A stretch of 64,000 nt of DNA from Candidatus Egerieimonas intestinavium (GCA_018711815.1 DVHU01000013.1:17722-81721), one strand, 5' to 3'. Shown: positions 11,105 to 20,382, counted from the first letter of the stretch. Notes: generated by a model from the sequence alone, not told the origin. Translations and numbers: made by a program.

Positions 11105-11273
11105 AAACCAATTTTCTCCTCTCTTTTGTCTAGTATACCAGAAACTATGTTCGGATAAAAGGAGGAAAATCAGGGAAATGTGACAAAATTAAGCCGAAAA
11201 CCCGGTTAAACGGCCCTTTCCCTTGAAAGTTACCCTTCCCTGTGATAAAATAGTCCAAGGAAGGTGCCTATTT

Positions 11274-11774
11274 ATGAAGGATAATATTATATTGATTGGA
11301 ATGCCCGGTGTTGGTAAGAGCACGGTAGGCGTGATTCTGGCCAAAGAGCTGGGCTTTCAGTTTGTAGATTCTGATCTCCTGATACAGAGACAGGAAAAAC
11401 GTCTTTTGAAACAGATCATCGAGGAAGACGGAATAGACGGATTTATTGAGATTGAAAATCAGGTGAACCGCTCCATAGATACACACAATGCGGTCATTGC
11501 CACGGGAGGGAGTGTGGTATATGGCCGGGAAGCTATGGAAAATCTGGGACGGATAGGGAAGATCGTCTATCTTCGCCTGTCCTATGAGAAATTGCAGGAG
11601 CGGCTGGGGAACCTTCACGGAAGAGGCGTGATTGTCAGGAAAGGACAGACGCTCCTGGATATCTATAAGGAAAGGATTCCTCTCTACGAGCAGTACGCAG
11701 ATCTGGTGATTGACGAGGAAGACAAGAATATCGAGGAGACGCTACAGACCATTCTGGAGAGCCTTGGACAGTAA
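11274..11774 (+). CDS. aroK: Shikimate kinase
   Basis: IILIGMPGVGKSTVGVILAKELGFQFVDSDLLIQ; ATG 11274 after AAGGTG RBS. Confidence 0.85.
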   Translation: MKDNIILIGMPGVGKSTVGVILAKELGFQFVDSDLLIQRQEKRLLKQIIEEDGIDGFIEIENQVNRSIDTHNAVIATGGSVVYGREAMENLGRIGKIVYLRLSYEKLQERLGNLHGRGVIVRKGQTLLDIYKERIPLYEQYADLVIDEEDKNIEETLQTILESLGQ

Positions 11775-11853
11775 CTGAAGGCAGGGGAGCGCGGGATATT
11801 TATTAAAGAAATAATGAATTTTTGTTTACAAATTCATGAAGAGGGTATATCAT

Positions 11854-11970
11854 ATGTCTAACCGGCACTTTGCAGGACTGGCTGATAAGGCCGCGAGAGA
11901 CCGGTTTTCACCCGCCGCACACGCGAGTATAAATAAATATGAGGTGAACTATGGAACAGTATGTAATTAA
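11854..11970 (+). CDS. Candidate 38-aa upstream ORF overlapping the murA start (MSNRHFAGLADKAARDRFSPAAHASINKYEVNYGTVCN)
   Basis: ATG 11854 after GAGGG; no stop until 11970, overlapping the murA start at 11951. Confidence 0.4.
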   Translation: MSNRHFAGLADKAARDRFSPAAHASINKYEVNYGTVCN

Positions 11971-13246
11971 AGGTGGCAATCCTTTAGTTGGAGAAGTTGA
12001 GATCGGGGGAGCAAAAAACGCAGCTCTGGGTATCCTGGCGGCAGCCATCATGACCGACGAGACGGTGACCCTGGAGAATCTGCCGGATGTGAACGATATC
12101 AACGTACTGCTGGAGGCTATCGAGTGTATAGGGGCCACTGTACAGCGGATCGACCGCCATACCGTAAAGATAAATGGATCCACCATAGGCGTTGTCAGCG
12201 TGGATTATGATTATATCAAGAAGATCAGAGCTTCCTATTATCTGTTGGGAGCGCTGCTGGGCAAGTATAAGCAGGCGGAGGTACCCCTGCCGGGAGGCTG
12301 TAATATCGGAAGCCGCCCCATTGACCAGCACCTGAAGGGCTTCCGGGCCCTGGGCGCCAAGGTCCAGATTCAGCACGGGGCCATCGTGGCCAAGGCGGAG
12401 GAAGGACTTGTGGGAGCTCATGTTTTCCTGGATATGGTATCTGTGGGAGCTACCATCAACATTATGATGGCCGCCGCCATGGCCCGGGGAAACACAATTA
12501 TTGAAAATGTGGCCAAGGAGCCCCATGTGGTGGATGTGGCAAACTTCTTAAACAGTATGGGAGCCAACATCAAAGGGGCCGGTACGGATGTGATTCGGAT
12601 CCGTGGAGTGGAGAAGCTTCACGCCAGCACCTACGCCATAGTTCCCGATATGATAGAGGCCGGAACCTATATGTTCGCGGCGGCTGCCACCAGAGGGGAT
12701 GTTCTGGTGAAGAATGTAATTCCCAAGCATCTGGAGGCCATCACGGCTAAGCTGGAGGAGATCGGCTGCGAGGTTCAGGAATTTGACGATGCGGTGCGGG
12801 TGATCGCCACCGGGCGCTTAGGGAGAACCCATGTGAAGACTCAGCCGTATCCCGGATACCCTACAGATATGCAGCCGCAGATTGCGGTGACTTTAGCTCT
12901 GGCCAAGGGAACCAGCATTGTGACCGAGAGTATTTTTGAAAATCGTTTTAAATACGCGGACGAACTGGCGCGGATGGGCGCATCGGTTAAGGTAGAGGGC
13001 AATACCGCCATCATTGATGGGGTGGAGACGCTCACCGGCGCCAGAATCAGCGCTCCGGATCTGCGGGCAGGAGCCGCACTGGTGATTGCAGGTCTGGCTG
13101 CGGAGGGTGTCTCCGTGGTAGACGACATTGTTTATATTCAGAGGGGTTACGAGGACTTTGAAGGAAAGCTGAGAACCCTGGGAGCAGAGATCGAGAGGGT
13201 CAGCAGCGAGAAGGAAATTCAAAAGTTCCGCCTTCGTGTGGGATAG
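11951..13246 (+). CDS. murA: UDP-N-acetylglucosamine 1-carboxyvinyltransferase
   Basis: GGNPLVGEVEIGGAKNAALGILAAAI, PLPGGCNIGSRPIDQHLKGFRALGA. Confidence 0.95.
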   Translation: MEQYVIKGGNPLVGEVEIGGAKNAALGILAAAIMTDETVTLENLPDVNDINVLLEAIECIGATVQRIDRHTVKINGSTIGVVSVDYDYIKKIRASYYLLGALLGKYKQAEVPLPGGCNIGSRPIDQHLKGFRALGAKVQIQHGAIVAKAEEGLVGAHVFLDMVSVGATINIMMAAAMARGNTIIENVAKEPHVVDVANFLNSMGANIKGAGTDVIRIRGVEKLHASTYAIVPDMIEAGTYMFAAAATRGDVLVKNVIPKHLEAITAKLEEIGCEVQEFDDAVRVIATGRLGRTHVKTQPYPGYPTDMQPQIAVTLALAKGTSIVTESIFENRFKYADELARMGASVKVEGNTAIIDGVETLTGARISAPDLRAGAALVIAGLAAEGVSVVDDIVYIQRGYEDFEGKLRTLGAEIERVSSEKEIQKFRLRVG

Positions 13247-13321
13247 AGAGAGTAGCGAAGGGGCAGAGCCAACAGACCTGCCTCTTTTTTTGAATAGAAG
13301 GATTCAGAAAGGGGAAGGCCT

Positions 13322-14476
13322 ATGGGAAAAACGAAGAAGAAGGCAGTTGTGGCCGGCCATATCTGCCTGGATATTACCCCTGCTTTTGAAGGGGAGAAGA
13401 GAAGCCGGTTGGAGGAGATCCTATCCCCCGGAAAGCTGGCCGAGGTGGGGGAGGCGAACATTCACTGCGGAGGAGCAGTTTCCAACACCGGGCTTGCCAT
13501 GAAGGCCCTGGGGGCGGAGGTATCCCTGGTGGGAAAAATCGGGGACGACGATTTTGGCCGGGTTCTGCGCAGCCAGCTGGATGAGTACGGCTGCGGAAAA
13601 GGCCTGGTGGTCTCTCAGGAGGACTCCACCGGGTACACCATCGTATTGGCTATACCGGGGATTGACCGGATTTTCCTGCACAACAGCGGGGCCAACAACG
13701 GATTTTCCGGGGAGGATGTGCCGGAAGCAGAGCTGGAGAATGGGGCTCTGTTTCACTTCGGCTACCCAACGGTCATGCGGAAATTGTATGAGAATGACGG
13801 GGAAGAGCTGGTGCGGATGTACCGGGCCATGAAGCAGCGAGGAATCGCCACTTCCCTGGATATGGCGGCGGTGGATCCCAATTCCCCCGCGGGAAAGGTG
13901 GACTGGAAAAAGGTCTTAAGCCGGGTGCTGCCCTATGTGGATTTCTTCGTGCCCAGCGTGGAGGAGCTGTGTTTTATGCTGGACCGGGAGCGCTATGAGG
14001 CCTGGAGTAAGAGAACCTCCGGGGACGTGACGGAGGTCTTAAGCCTTCGGGAGGATATAAGGCCCCTGGCAGACCAGGTGATGGAAATGGGGGCCAAGGT
14101 GCTTCTGATCAAGTGCGGAGCTCCGGGGATTTACTATCGGACAGCCCATAGGGAAATTCTGAAAGGCGTCGGTCCCCGGGTGGAGCTTGACGCTGATCTT
14201 TGGAGCAGCCGGGAGGGCTTCGAGAAGAGCTACCGGCCCAGGAGAATCCGCTCCGGCACCGGGGCCGGGGATACCACCATTGCTGCCTTTTTGACAGGTA
14301 TGCTGGAGGGGATGACTTTGGAGCAGTGCCTGCAGCTGGCTGCTGCCGCCGGAGCCTCCTGTGTGGCGGAGTACGACGCCTTAAGCGGAATCCCCAGCCT
14401 GGAGAAGCTCATGGAGAAAATTGCCGGAGGCTGGGAGAAGCAGGAACTCTGGAAAACGGAGGCCTACCAGCTGTGA
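13322..14476 (+). CDS. PfkB family carbohydrate kinase
   Basis: GGAVSNTGLAMKALGAEVSLVGKIGDDDFG and RIRSGTGAGDTTIAAFLTGML motifs. Confidence 0.88.
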   Translation: MGKTKKKAVVAGHICLDITPAFEGEKRSRLEEILSPGKLAEVGEANIHCGGAVSNTGLAMKALGAEVSLVGKIGDDDFGRVLRSQLDEYGCGKGLVVSQEDSTGYTIVLAIPGIDRIFLHNSGANNGFSGEDVPEAELENGALFHFGYPTVMRKLYENDGEELVRMYRAMKQRGIATSLDMAAVDPNSPAGKVDWKKVLSRVLPYVDFFVPSVEELCFMLDRERYEAWSKRTSGDVTEVLSLREDIRPLADQVMEMGAKVLLIKCGAPGIYYRTAHREILKGVGPRVELDADLWSSREGFEKSYRPRRIRSGTGAGDTTIAAFLTGMLEGMTLEQCLQLAAAAGASCVAEYDALSGIPSLEKLMEKIAGGWEKQELWKTEAYQL

Positions 14477-14499
14477 GGCCGACATCAGAGAGCGGTCAG

Positions 14500-15111
14500 A
14501 TGGATGCGCTGGAGAAGATTTTCAGCAACCCAAAGAAAAACTGGGTGAATCTGCTGCTGATAGGGATCAATGGGATTTTGTTTCTGCTGGCGGAGCTTGC
14601 AGGAAGTACTCTGGATAATGGATGGGCCATCCGCTGGGGCGCCTCCTACACGCCGCTTATTCAGGCGGGGGAGTACTGGAGGCTCTTCACCAGCATGTTT
14701 TACCACTTTGGTTTTCAGCATTTATTCAATAATATGCTGCTTCTGCTCTTCCTGGGGGATGCCCTGGAGAGCCAGCTGGGGCATTTGAAATATTTATTTC
14801 TTTATCTGGCGGGAGGCCTGGGGGGCAATCTGCTGTCCCTGTATCTGGATATAAGAAGCGGCGATCCGGTGGTTTCCGCCGGAGCCTCCGGCTGTGTGTT
14901 CGCGGTGGTGGGAGGCCTGCTGTATGTCCTGGTCAGGAGAAAGGGACGGCTGGAGGAGATGACCGTGCAGCGGCTGGCGCTGATGGCCATACTATCCATA
15001 TACTACGGATTTACCAGCGCTCAGGTGGACAACGCGGCCCACATCGGCGGACTGGTCAGCGGGTTCCTGCTGGGGATTCTTCTGTACCGGCGGAGAGGGC
15101 CGGAAAAGTGA
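14500..15111 (+). CDS. Rhomboid family intramembrane serine protease
   Basis: WRLFTSMFYHFGFQHLFNNMLLL, VSAGASGCVFAVVG, DNAAHIGGLVSGFLLG. Confidence 0.9.
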   Translation: MDALEKIFSNPKKNWVNLLLIGINGILFLLAELAGSTLDNGWAIRWGASYTPLIQAGEYWRLFTSMFYHFGFQHLFNNMLLLLFLGDALESQLGHLKYLFLYLAGGLGGNLLSLYLDIRSGDPVVSAGASGCVFAVVGGLLYVLVRRKGRLEEMTVQRLALMAILSIYYGFTSAQVDNAAHIGGLVSGFLLGILLYRRRGPEK

Positions 15112-15754
15112 GATGAAAGCAGGCGCCTTCCCCCGGCGGGCTGGCGGCGGACACATGGCCCCCGTGGGCCTCTGTGATTCGGCGGACGATGGGAAGTCCC
15201 AGGCCTGTGCCGCTTTTCTTGGAGGTGACAAAGGGCTGGAAAATGGAATCTAGTTTTTCCGGGGGAATACCCTCCCCGGTATCCGCCACAGTCAGATGGA
15301 TCCGGGCGCCCTGGCAGAAAAGCTTCAGCGTCACAGTTCCCCCCTGGGGCATGGCATCCATGGCATTATTCAGCAGATTGAAAAAGATCTGGCGGAGTTT
15401 GAGGGCGTCGCCCGCCATGGGAGGAAGGGATTCCTGGAAGCAGGTGTGTACCTGTATCCGGCGCTCCCTGAAGACCGGCTCCATGGAGAGGAGCAGAGAT
15501 GAGGCCAGCTGATCCAGGGCCAGGGGCTGCCGCTGGAGCTGCTCTGAGCGGTTATACTGGGAGAGGGCTCCCAGGAGTTCCTTGAGAAGTTCCATATTTT
15601 CCATAATATCCTTCCAATAAGGAAAGGTCTTTACTTCCGGGTGGGAGGAGCAGAAGAGCTGCAGATAACTGTTGATCAGGGTCACAGGGGTGCGCAGCTC
15701 GTGGGAAATCTGTGACAGGGAAAGGGAATCCCGGCGGGTAATTTGCTTGTCCAT
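15056..15754 (-). CDS. Sensor histidine kinase lacking an obvious sensor domain
   Basis: SQISHELRTPVTLINSYLQLF H-box, NLLNNAMDAMPQGG N-box, DTGEGIP, GTGLGLPIVRRI. Confidence 0.85.
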   Translation of the reverse strand: MDKQITRRDSLSLSQISHELRTPVTLINSYLQLFCSSHPEVKTFPYWKDIMENMELLKELLGALSQYNRSEQLQRQPLALDQLASSLLLSMEPVFRERRIQVHTCFQESLPPMAGDALKLRQIFFNLLNNAMDAMPQGGTVTLKLFCQGARIHLTVADTGEGIPPEKLDSIFQPFVTSKKSGTGLGLPIVRRITEAHGGHVSAASPPGEGACFHLTFPALSAGTEESPAGTR

Positions 15755-15861
15755 TATCCGTATACCTCCTTTTCCAGTAGTCTATCACCAGAATATGGGA
15801 AATTCAAACAAATTAGTATTGCAAATATTGACAAAATACGACAAAATGGAGGAAGAAAAAG

Positions 15862-16272
15862 ATGAGTGACTGTATTTTTTGTAAGATTGCGGGAGGAGAG
15901 ATCCCGGCAGCAACCCTGTATGAGGACCAGGATTTTCGGGTGATTCTTGACCTGGGTCCGGCCAGCAGAGGCCACGCCCTGATTTTGCCCAAGGAGCACT
16001 ACGCAAATCTCTATGAGATGCCCGAGGAGCTTTTGGGAAAGGCGGCCAGCCTGGCTAAAAGAATGGGGGAGGCCATGAAGAAGGCCTTGAAATGCGACGG
16101 ACTGAACCTGGTTCAGAATAATGGCGCTGCCGCGGGTCAGACGGTGTTTCATTTCCACATCCACTTGATTCCCCGCTATGATAATGATAAGGTGGGATTA
16201 GGCTGGAAGCCCGGAACGCTTACCGATCAGGACCGGGATGAGCTTGTGCGGCTGGTTTCCAGCGAGCTGTAA
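15862..16272 (+). CDS. HIT family protein
   Basis: CIFCKIAGGEIPAATLYED and GQTVFHFHIHLIPRY. Confidence 0.93.
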   Translation: MSDCIFCKIAGGEIPAATLYEDQDFRVILDLGPASRGHALILPKEHYANLYEMPEELLGKAASLAKRMGEAMKKALKCDGLNLVQNNGAAAGQTVFHFHIHLIPRYDNDKVGLGWKPGTLTDQDRDELVRLVSSEL

Positions 16273-16289
16273 GGCAGTGGGGGAAACAA

Positions 16290-16796
16290 ATGCAGCTGGA
16301 ACGGATAGAAATCGTTTATGAGAAATATTACCTGCGGGTAATGAAAGCTGCATACGGGATTTTGCACGATTATCATCTGTCTCAGGATATATGCCAGGAG
16401 GTTTTTATTCAGCTGGTGCGGGTTCACGATCATATAGATGAGGATATGGTGGGGGCCTGGCTGATGGTAAACACTCGCCGGAAGTCCATCGATATGTACC
16501 GCAAGGTGACGCCGGAGCAGCGGAACAGCAGCCTGGAAAATCATATAGATATACACGACAGAGAAAATGTGGAAAAGAAAGTAGAGATCAAGGACTTTGA
16601 GGAGCGTTTGTTCCGAAGGTTGGAGAAACACAATCCGGATTGGTATACAATAGTGATGCGCCTGGTGATTAATAACGAAAAACCGGAAGATGTGGCCAGG
16701 GATTTGGGAATCAATCTTCCTTATCTGCGAACAAAGCTGCATCGCGCCCGCACTTGGATACGGGAAAATTTTGGAGAATATTACCGGGAATTGTGA
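16290..16796 (+). CDS. RNA polymerase sigma factor, sigma-70 family (ECF-like), copy 1
   Basis: Region 2-like YHLSQDICQEVFIQLVRV and region 4-like NNEKPEDVARDLGINLPYLRTKLHRARTWIRENFG. Confidence 0.8.
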   Translation: MQLERIEIVYEKYYLRVMKAAYGILHDYHLSQDICQEVFIQLVRVHDHIDEDMVGAWLMVNTRRKSIDMYRKVTPEQRNSSLENHIDIHDRENVEKKVEIKDFEERLFRRLEKHNPDWYTIVMRLVINNEKPEDVARDLGINLPYLRTKLHRARTWIRENFGEYYREL

Positions 16797-16817
16797 GACG
16801 GATTGGAGAGAGTTACC

Positions 16818-17324
16818 ATGGAGGAGCGGGAATTTCAGGAGATTTATCAGCGTCATTATCTGAAGGTGATGAAGGCGGCGGTAGATATTTTGCATGATTA
16901 CCATATGGCGCAGGACGTTTGTCAGGAGGTGTTCTTCCAGCTGTGCCAGAAATGGAATGAGGTTGAGAAGGATGTGATGGGAGAGTGGCTGCTGCTGTAT
17001 GCCCAGTGGAGAGCCATCGACTGCTGGAGAAAGAATCACCGGCAGTGGGAGATGCAGCCGCTGGAGACCACATACTTCATTCCGGGGCGCACTAACCTGG
17101 AGAAAGAGGTGGAGCGCAGGGAGTTCCAGAAAACGTTGTTTTGGGAGCTGGAGAAAAAGAATCCTGCCTGGTGTGAGCTGGTGGTGCGTCTGATCTTTGG
17201 AAATGAGAAGCCCAAGGACCTGGCGGCAGAGAAGGGAATTACCGTGTCCAGCCTAAGAAAGAAGCTCTGCCGGGCCAGAGCCTGGATCCGGGAAACCTTC
17301 GGAAAGGACTTCCCGGAGTTCTAG
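16818..17324 (+). CDS. RNA polymerase sigma factor, sigma-70 family (ECF-like), copy 2
   Basis: Paralogous to 16290 gene (YHMAQDVCQEVFFQL; GNEKPKDLAAEKGITVSSLRKKLCRARAWIRETFG). Confidence 0.8.
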   Translation: MEEREFQEIYQRHYLKVMKAAVDILHDYHMAQDVCQEVFFQLCQKWNEVEKDVMGEWLLLYAQWRAIDCWRKNHRQWEMQPLETTYFIPGRTNLEKEVERREFQKTLFWELEKKNPAWCELVVRLIFGNEKPKDLAAEKGITVSSLRKKLCRARAWIRETFGKDFPEF

Positions 17325-17333
17325 CCGATAAAA

Positions 17334-17382
17334 GGGGGGGGCGTCGCAATTAAAGGAATATCTCGAATAATGCGACACCCCC
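17334..17382 (+). repeat. Short form of the hairpin repeat family, copy E5
   Basis: Stem GGGGGCGTCGCA/TGCGACACCCCC enclosing CAATTAAAGGAATATCTCGAATAATG, matching the E1/E6 internal motif. Confidence 0.7.
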
Positions 17383-17448
17383 AAGGGCAGCTGACGATGG
17401 GCGCGGCCGAATTTCGGCATCAGGAGCGCCAGCGGTTAGCTCTAACCG

Positions 17449-18519
17449 TCAGTGGCTGTTGGCGCACTCCTGAATCAGCTGAAGGATCTTGCCGATGGAA
17501 TCGGTGGAGCCTCCCAGGGCCATGGCGTCTATAAAGCTTTGCCGGTTTTCGTAGAGCTTGCGGATGGTATCCAGAAGCACCTGATTGTTCAGCTCTTCCT
17601 CCTCCAGAACCATGCTGTAGCCCAGCTTTTCAAAGGAGCGGGCGTTCAGTATCTGGTCTCCGCGGCTGGCGTTGGCCGAGAGGGGAATGAGAAGCATGGG
17701 CTTTTTCAGGGCGCAGAGCTCGCAGATGGCGTTGGCACCGGCCCGGGAGATTACCACGTCCGCCAGGGCGAAGAGGTCTGCCAGCTCCTTCTCAATGTAT
17801 TCGTACTGGACGTACCCCTCTGTATTGCGGAGGGAGTCGTCGATTTTACCTTTTCCACAGAGATGAATAATCTGGAAAGTCTTAAGCAGCTCGGGCAGAA
17901 TTGCCCGTACCGCATGATTTACTGCCACAGATCCCAGGCTTCCGCCGATGATCAGGATAGTGGGCTTGCCGGCGGACAGGCCGGTGAACTCCAGAGCCTG
18001 CAGCCTGTCGCCGGAGAGCAGCTCCTGGCGAATGGGCGTTCCGGTGAGGACGGCCTTGCCCTGGGGAAGGCAGGAAACAGTTTCCGGGAAATTGCAGCAT
18101 ACCTTGGAAGCTGAAGAGATACATAATTTATTTGCCAGACCGGGAGTCATGTCTGACTCGTGGATAATGGCGGGAACCTTGCAGCGTTTGGCTGCCAGAA
18201 CCACAGGGACAGTGACAAAGCCGCCCTTGGAGAATACCACGTCCGGGTTCAGCTGCTTCATGAGCTTGCGGGCTTCCCGAAAGCCCTTGAGCACCCGGAA
18301 GGGATCGGTGAAATTTTTTACATCGAAGTAACGGCGCAGCTTGCCGGACGAGATGCCATAATAGGGAATGTCTAATTCCTCAATTAATTTTTTTTCGATT
18401 CCGTCATAGGAACCGATGTATGAAATTTTATAGCCCAGCTCCCGCAGACGGGGGATCAGGGCGATATTCGGAGTGACGTGGCCTGCGGTCCCGCCTCCGG
18501 TGAGAACGATATGTTTCAT
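17449..18519 (-). CDS. murG: UDP-N-acetylglucosamine--N-acetylmuramyl-(pentapeptide) pyrophosphoryl-undecaprenol N-acetylglucosamine transferase
   Basis: LTGGGTAGHVTPNIALIPRL, GGFVTVPVVLAAK, IIGGSLGSVAVN, ISRAGANAICEL. Confidence 0.95.
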   Translation of the reverse strand: MKHIVLTGGGTAGHVTPNIALIPRLRELGYKISYIGSYDGIEKKLIEELDIPYYGISSGKLRRYFDVKNFTDPFRVLKGFREARKLMKQLNPDVVFSKGGFVTVPVVLAAKRCKVPAIIHESDMTPGLANKLCISSASKVCCNFPETVSCLPQGKAVLTGTPIRQELLSGDRLQALEFTGLSAGKPTILIIGGSLGSVAVNHAVRAILPELLKTFQIIHLCGKGKIDDSLRNTEGYVQYEYIEKELADLFALADVVISRAGANAICELCALKKPMLLIPLSANASRGDQILNARSFEKLGYSMVLEEEELNNQVLLDTIRKLYENRQSFIDAMALGGSTDSIGKILQLIQECANSH

Positions 18520-18608
18520 AATGCTCCTCCTATTTATCTGGATACTATCCCAATTATTACCTTGTTGGAGGGAAAAGTCAAGAACTTAGGAGAAGCCAGA
18601 GGAGAAAA

Positions 18609-19643
18609 GTGCAGATGCAGGATGAATGGAAAGATCAGAAACAGGATCAATGGATCCGGGAAGAATTGAAGAGGGAAGCGGAGCGCATTGAGCAGGAGAC
18701 GAAGGATGTAGTCCTGGAAGAGAAGCCCGGCGACCGGGAGGCTCTGTTCGGGAAGATCCTGGAGTCTATTCATCAGGAGGAGGAGCGCACCGGCAAGGTG
18801 CTACTCACCAGCAACAGCGATCCGAACTGTATTCCGGAGGGCATCAAGGAGGGAGTTACGGGCTTCGCCGTGGTTCATCTGCGTCCCCGGAACGTACCGG
18901 ATGCCGCCGGTACGGCTGCCTCCCTGGGCGCCCAGGCTTCCCGTGGGAATATTTCCGCCGGTACGGGGAGCGGGATCAGCGGCGCCGCCCGCGGGACTGG
19001 CAGCTTCCGCCGGAGCGCCCGCCCCGGTACTGCCGGCGCCGCCGCAAAAACATCCGCAAGGAGGCGCGGCTACGGAGCCCTCAAGGCCGCCTCGGTGCTT
19101 CTGGTGGCCTGCCTTGGAATCTTCGGCCTCTCCATGACCAGTGAAGGCAACCGACTGTGGGTGATGGAGAAAGTAGAGCAGGTCTTTGGCAGTGGGGAGA
19201 ATGTGAGAATGAATAACGACGAGGACAGAAAACTGTCCGATGTCACAGAACTGGAAGCTCGCGAGATGATTGAAGAAGAGCTGGGGATTCCTGTGCCTGA
19301 GTTTTTTTACCTGCCGGATGGGACGGAGTTTGTGAAGTTAGATATTTACAAGGAAGCTGGAGAAGCCTTAATGACTTACTTATTGAGTAATGAATCTGTG
19401 CTTTCGCTTAGAGTGGCAAATAGTAAAGAAGAGAAATCTCAAGGTATAGTTTTGGATGGTCAGACTTTTGAAGAACGAGAAGTTGATCTTAATAATATAA
19501 AATTTATCTTGAAAACAAGAGAGGGAGAAATTACAGATAATAATATTAGTGTTCGATGGAGCTATAAAAATCACGCATATGAGCTATCGGCAATGGTAGA
19601 AGAACATGAAATGATAAAAATTTTGGAGGAAATGCAATATTAG
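18609..19643 (+). CDS. Membrane-anchored DUF4367-like protein (anti-sigma-like)
   Basis: Cytoplasmic N-terminus, Ala/Gly/Arg low-complexity linker, one TM (AASVLLVACLGIFGLSM), C-terminal DUF4367-like domain. Confidence 0.6.
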   Translation: MQMQDEWKDQKQDQWIREELKREAERIEQETKDVVLEEKPGDREALFGKILESIHQEEERTGKVLLTSNSDPNCIPEGIKEGVTGFAVVHLRPRNVPDAAGTAASLGAQASRGNISAGTGSGISGAARGTGSFRRSARPGTAGAAAKTSARRRGYGALKAASVLLVACLGIFGLSMTSEGNRLWVMEKVEQVFGSGENVRMNNDEDRKLSDVTELEAREMIEEELGIPVPEFFYLPDGTEFVKLDIYKEAGEALMTYLLSNESVLSLRVANSKEEKSQGIVLDGQTFEEREVDLNNIKFILKTREGEITDNNISVRWSYKNHAYELSAMVEEHEMIKILEEMQY

Positions 19644-19704
19644 TGTTATATTTTTTCGTGAAAGTCGTATTGCTGGAGTAATGTAAGAATGAAGGGGGAC
19701 AATT

Positions 19705-20181
19705 ATGGCAATAAAAGGGAAAATAAAGCATTTAACTCCAGTTATTTTATTTATGATTTGCATGATCTTTTCTGTAACAGTATATGCCGAAGAAACTTTA
19801 GACGGATCGAAATTAACGTATGAAGAGGAGTCTACTGGAGAATTCCACAATGTATTAAGAGGAGCTATTTTAGACAGTGGTAGAGTTACCATAACAAATA
19901 AAGGTAATTGTCAAATTAATTGTTATGGCAATACATCTTGTTTCAGAATTTGCGACAGAATAGAGTTAAATATTTATCTGGAAAGAAGCTCTGGAAATGG
20001 TTGGAGCAGCTATACCAGCTGGAAATATAGCACTACAGATGATACTTCGTTAGGGAGGTCTAATACTATAACCGTACCGGGAGGCTACTATTACCGTCTC
20101 CGTGGCTATCATGCTTGTGAGAAATCTGGTTATGGTCGGGAGAGCAATAGTTCTTTCACAGACGGAATTTGGATATCCTAA
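19705..20181 (+). CDS. Small exported Cys-containing protein of unknown function
   Basis: Sec signal peptide (KHLTPVILFMICMIFSVTVYAEE), four-Cys mature region; RBS-like GGGGGAC upstream. Confidence 0.7.
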   Translation: MAIKGKIKHLTPVILFMICMIFSVTVYAEETLDGSKLTYEEESTGEFHNVLRGAILDSGRVTITNKGNCQINCYGNTSCFRICDRIELNIYLERSSGNGWSSYTSWKYSTTDDTSLGRSNTITVPGGYYYRLRGYHACEKSGYGRESNSSFTDGIWIS

Positions 20182-20233
20182 TCTTTGAAATTTGATACTA
20201 AAGTAAAACCAAAGAAAGATTCTTACATTACAC

Positions 20234-20382
20234 AGAGGTTGTCCTCAAAGGAATTACTTCCTGTATAATCATGCGATTTGTGCGAATTTGCCGAGCACAG
20301 CTTCGAGACTACAGGCTCAAAGCGGCGCAGGCTGAGCACAAACGCATGATATACAGAAAGATAAACTTAGGGTCAACCTCTT
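20234..20382 (+). repeat. Long hairpin repeat, copy E3 (core 20284-20335)
   Basis: Outer AGAGGTTG/CAACCTCT; inner TTCCTGTATAATCATGCGATTTGTGC pairs with GCACAAACGCATGATATACAGAA (two bulges); same core as E1/E2/E4. Confidence 0.85.
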
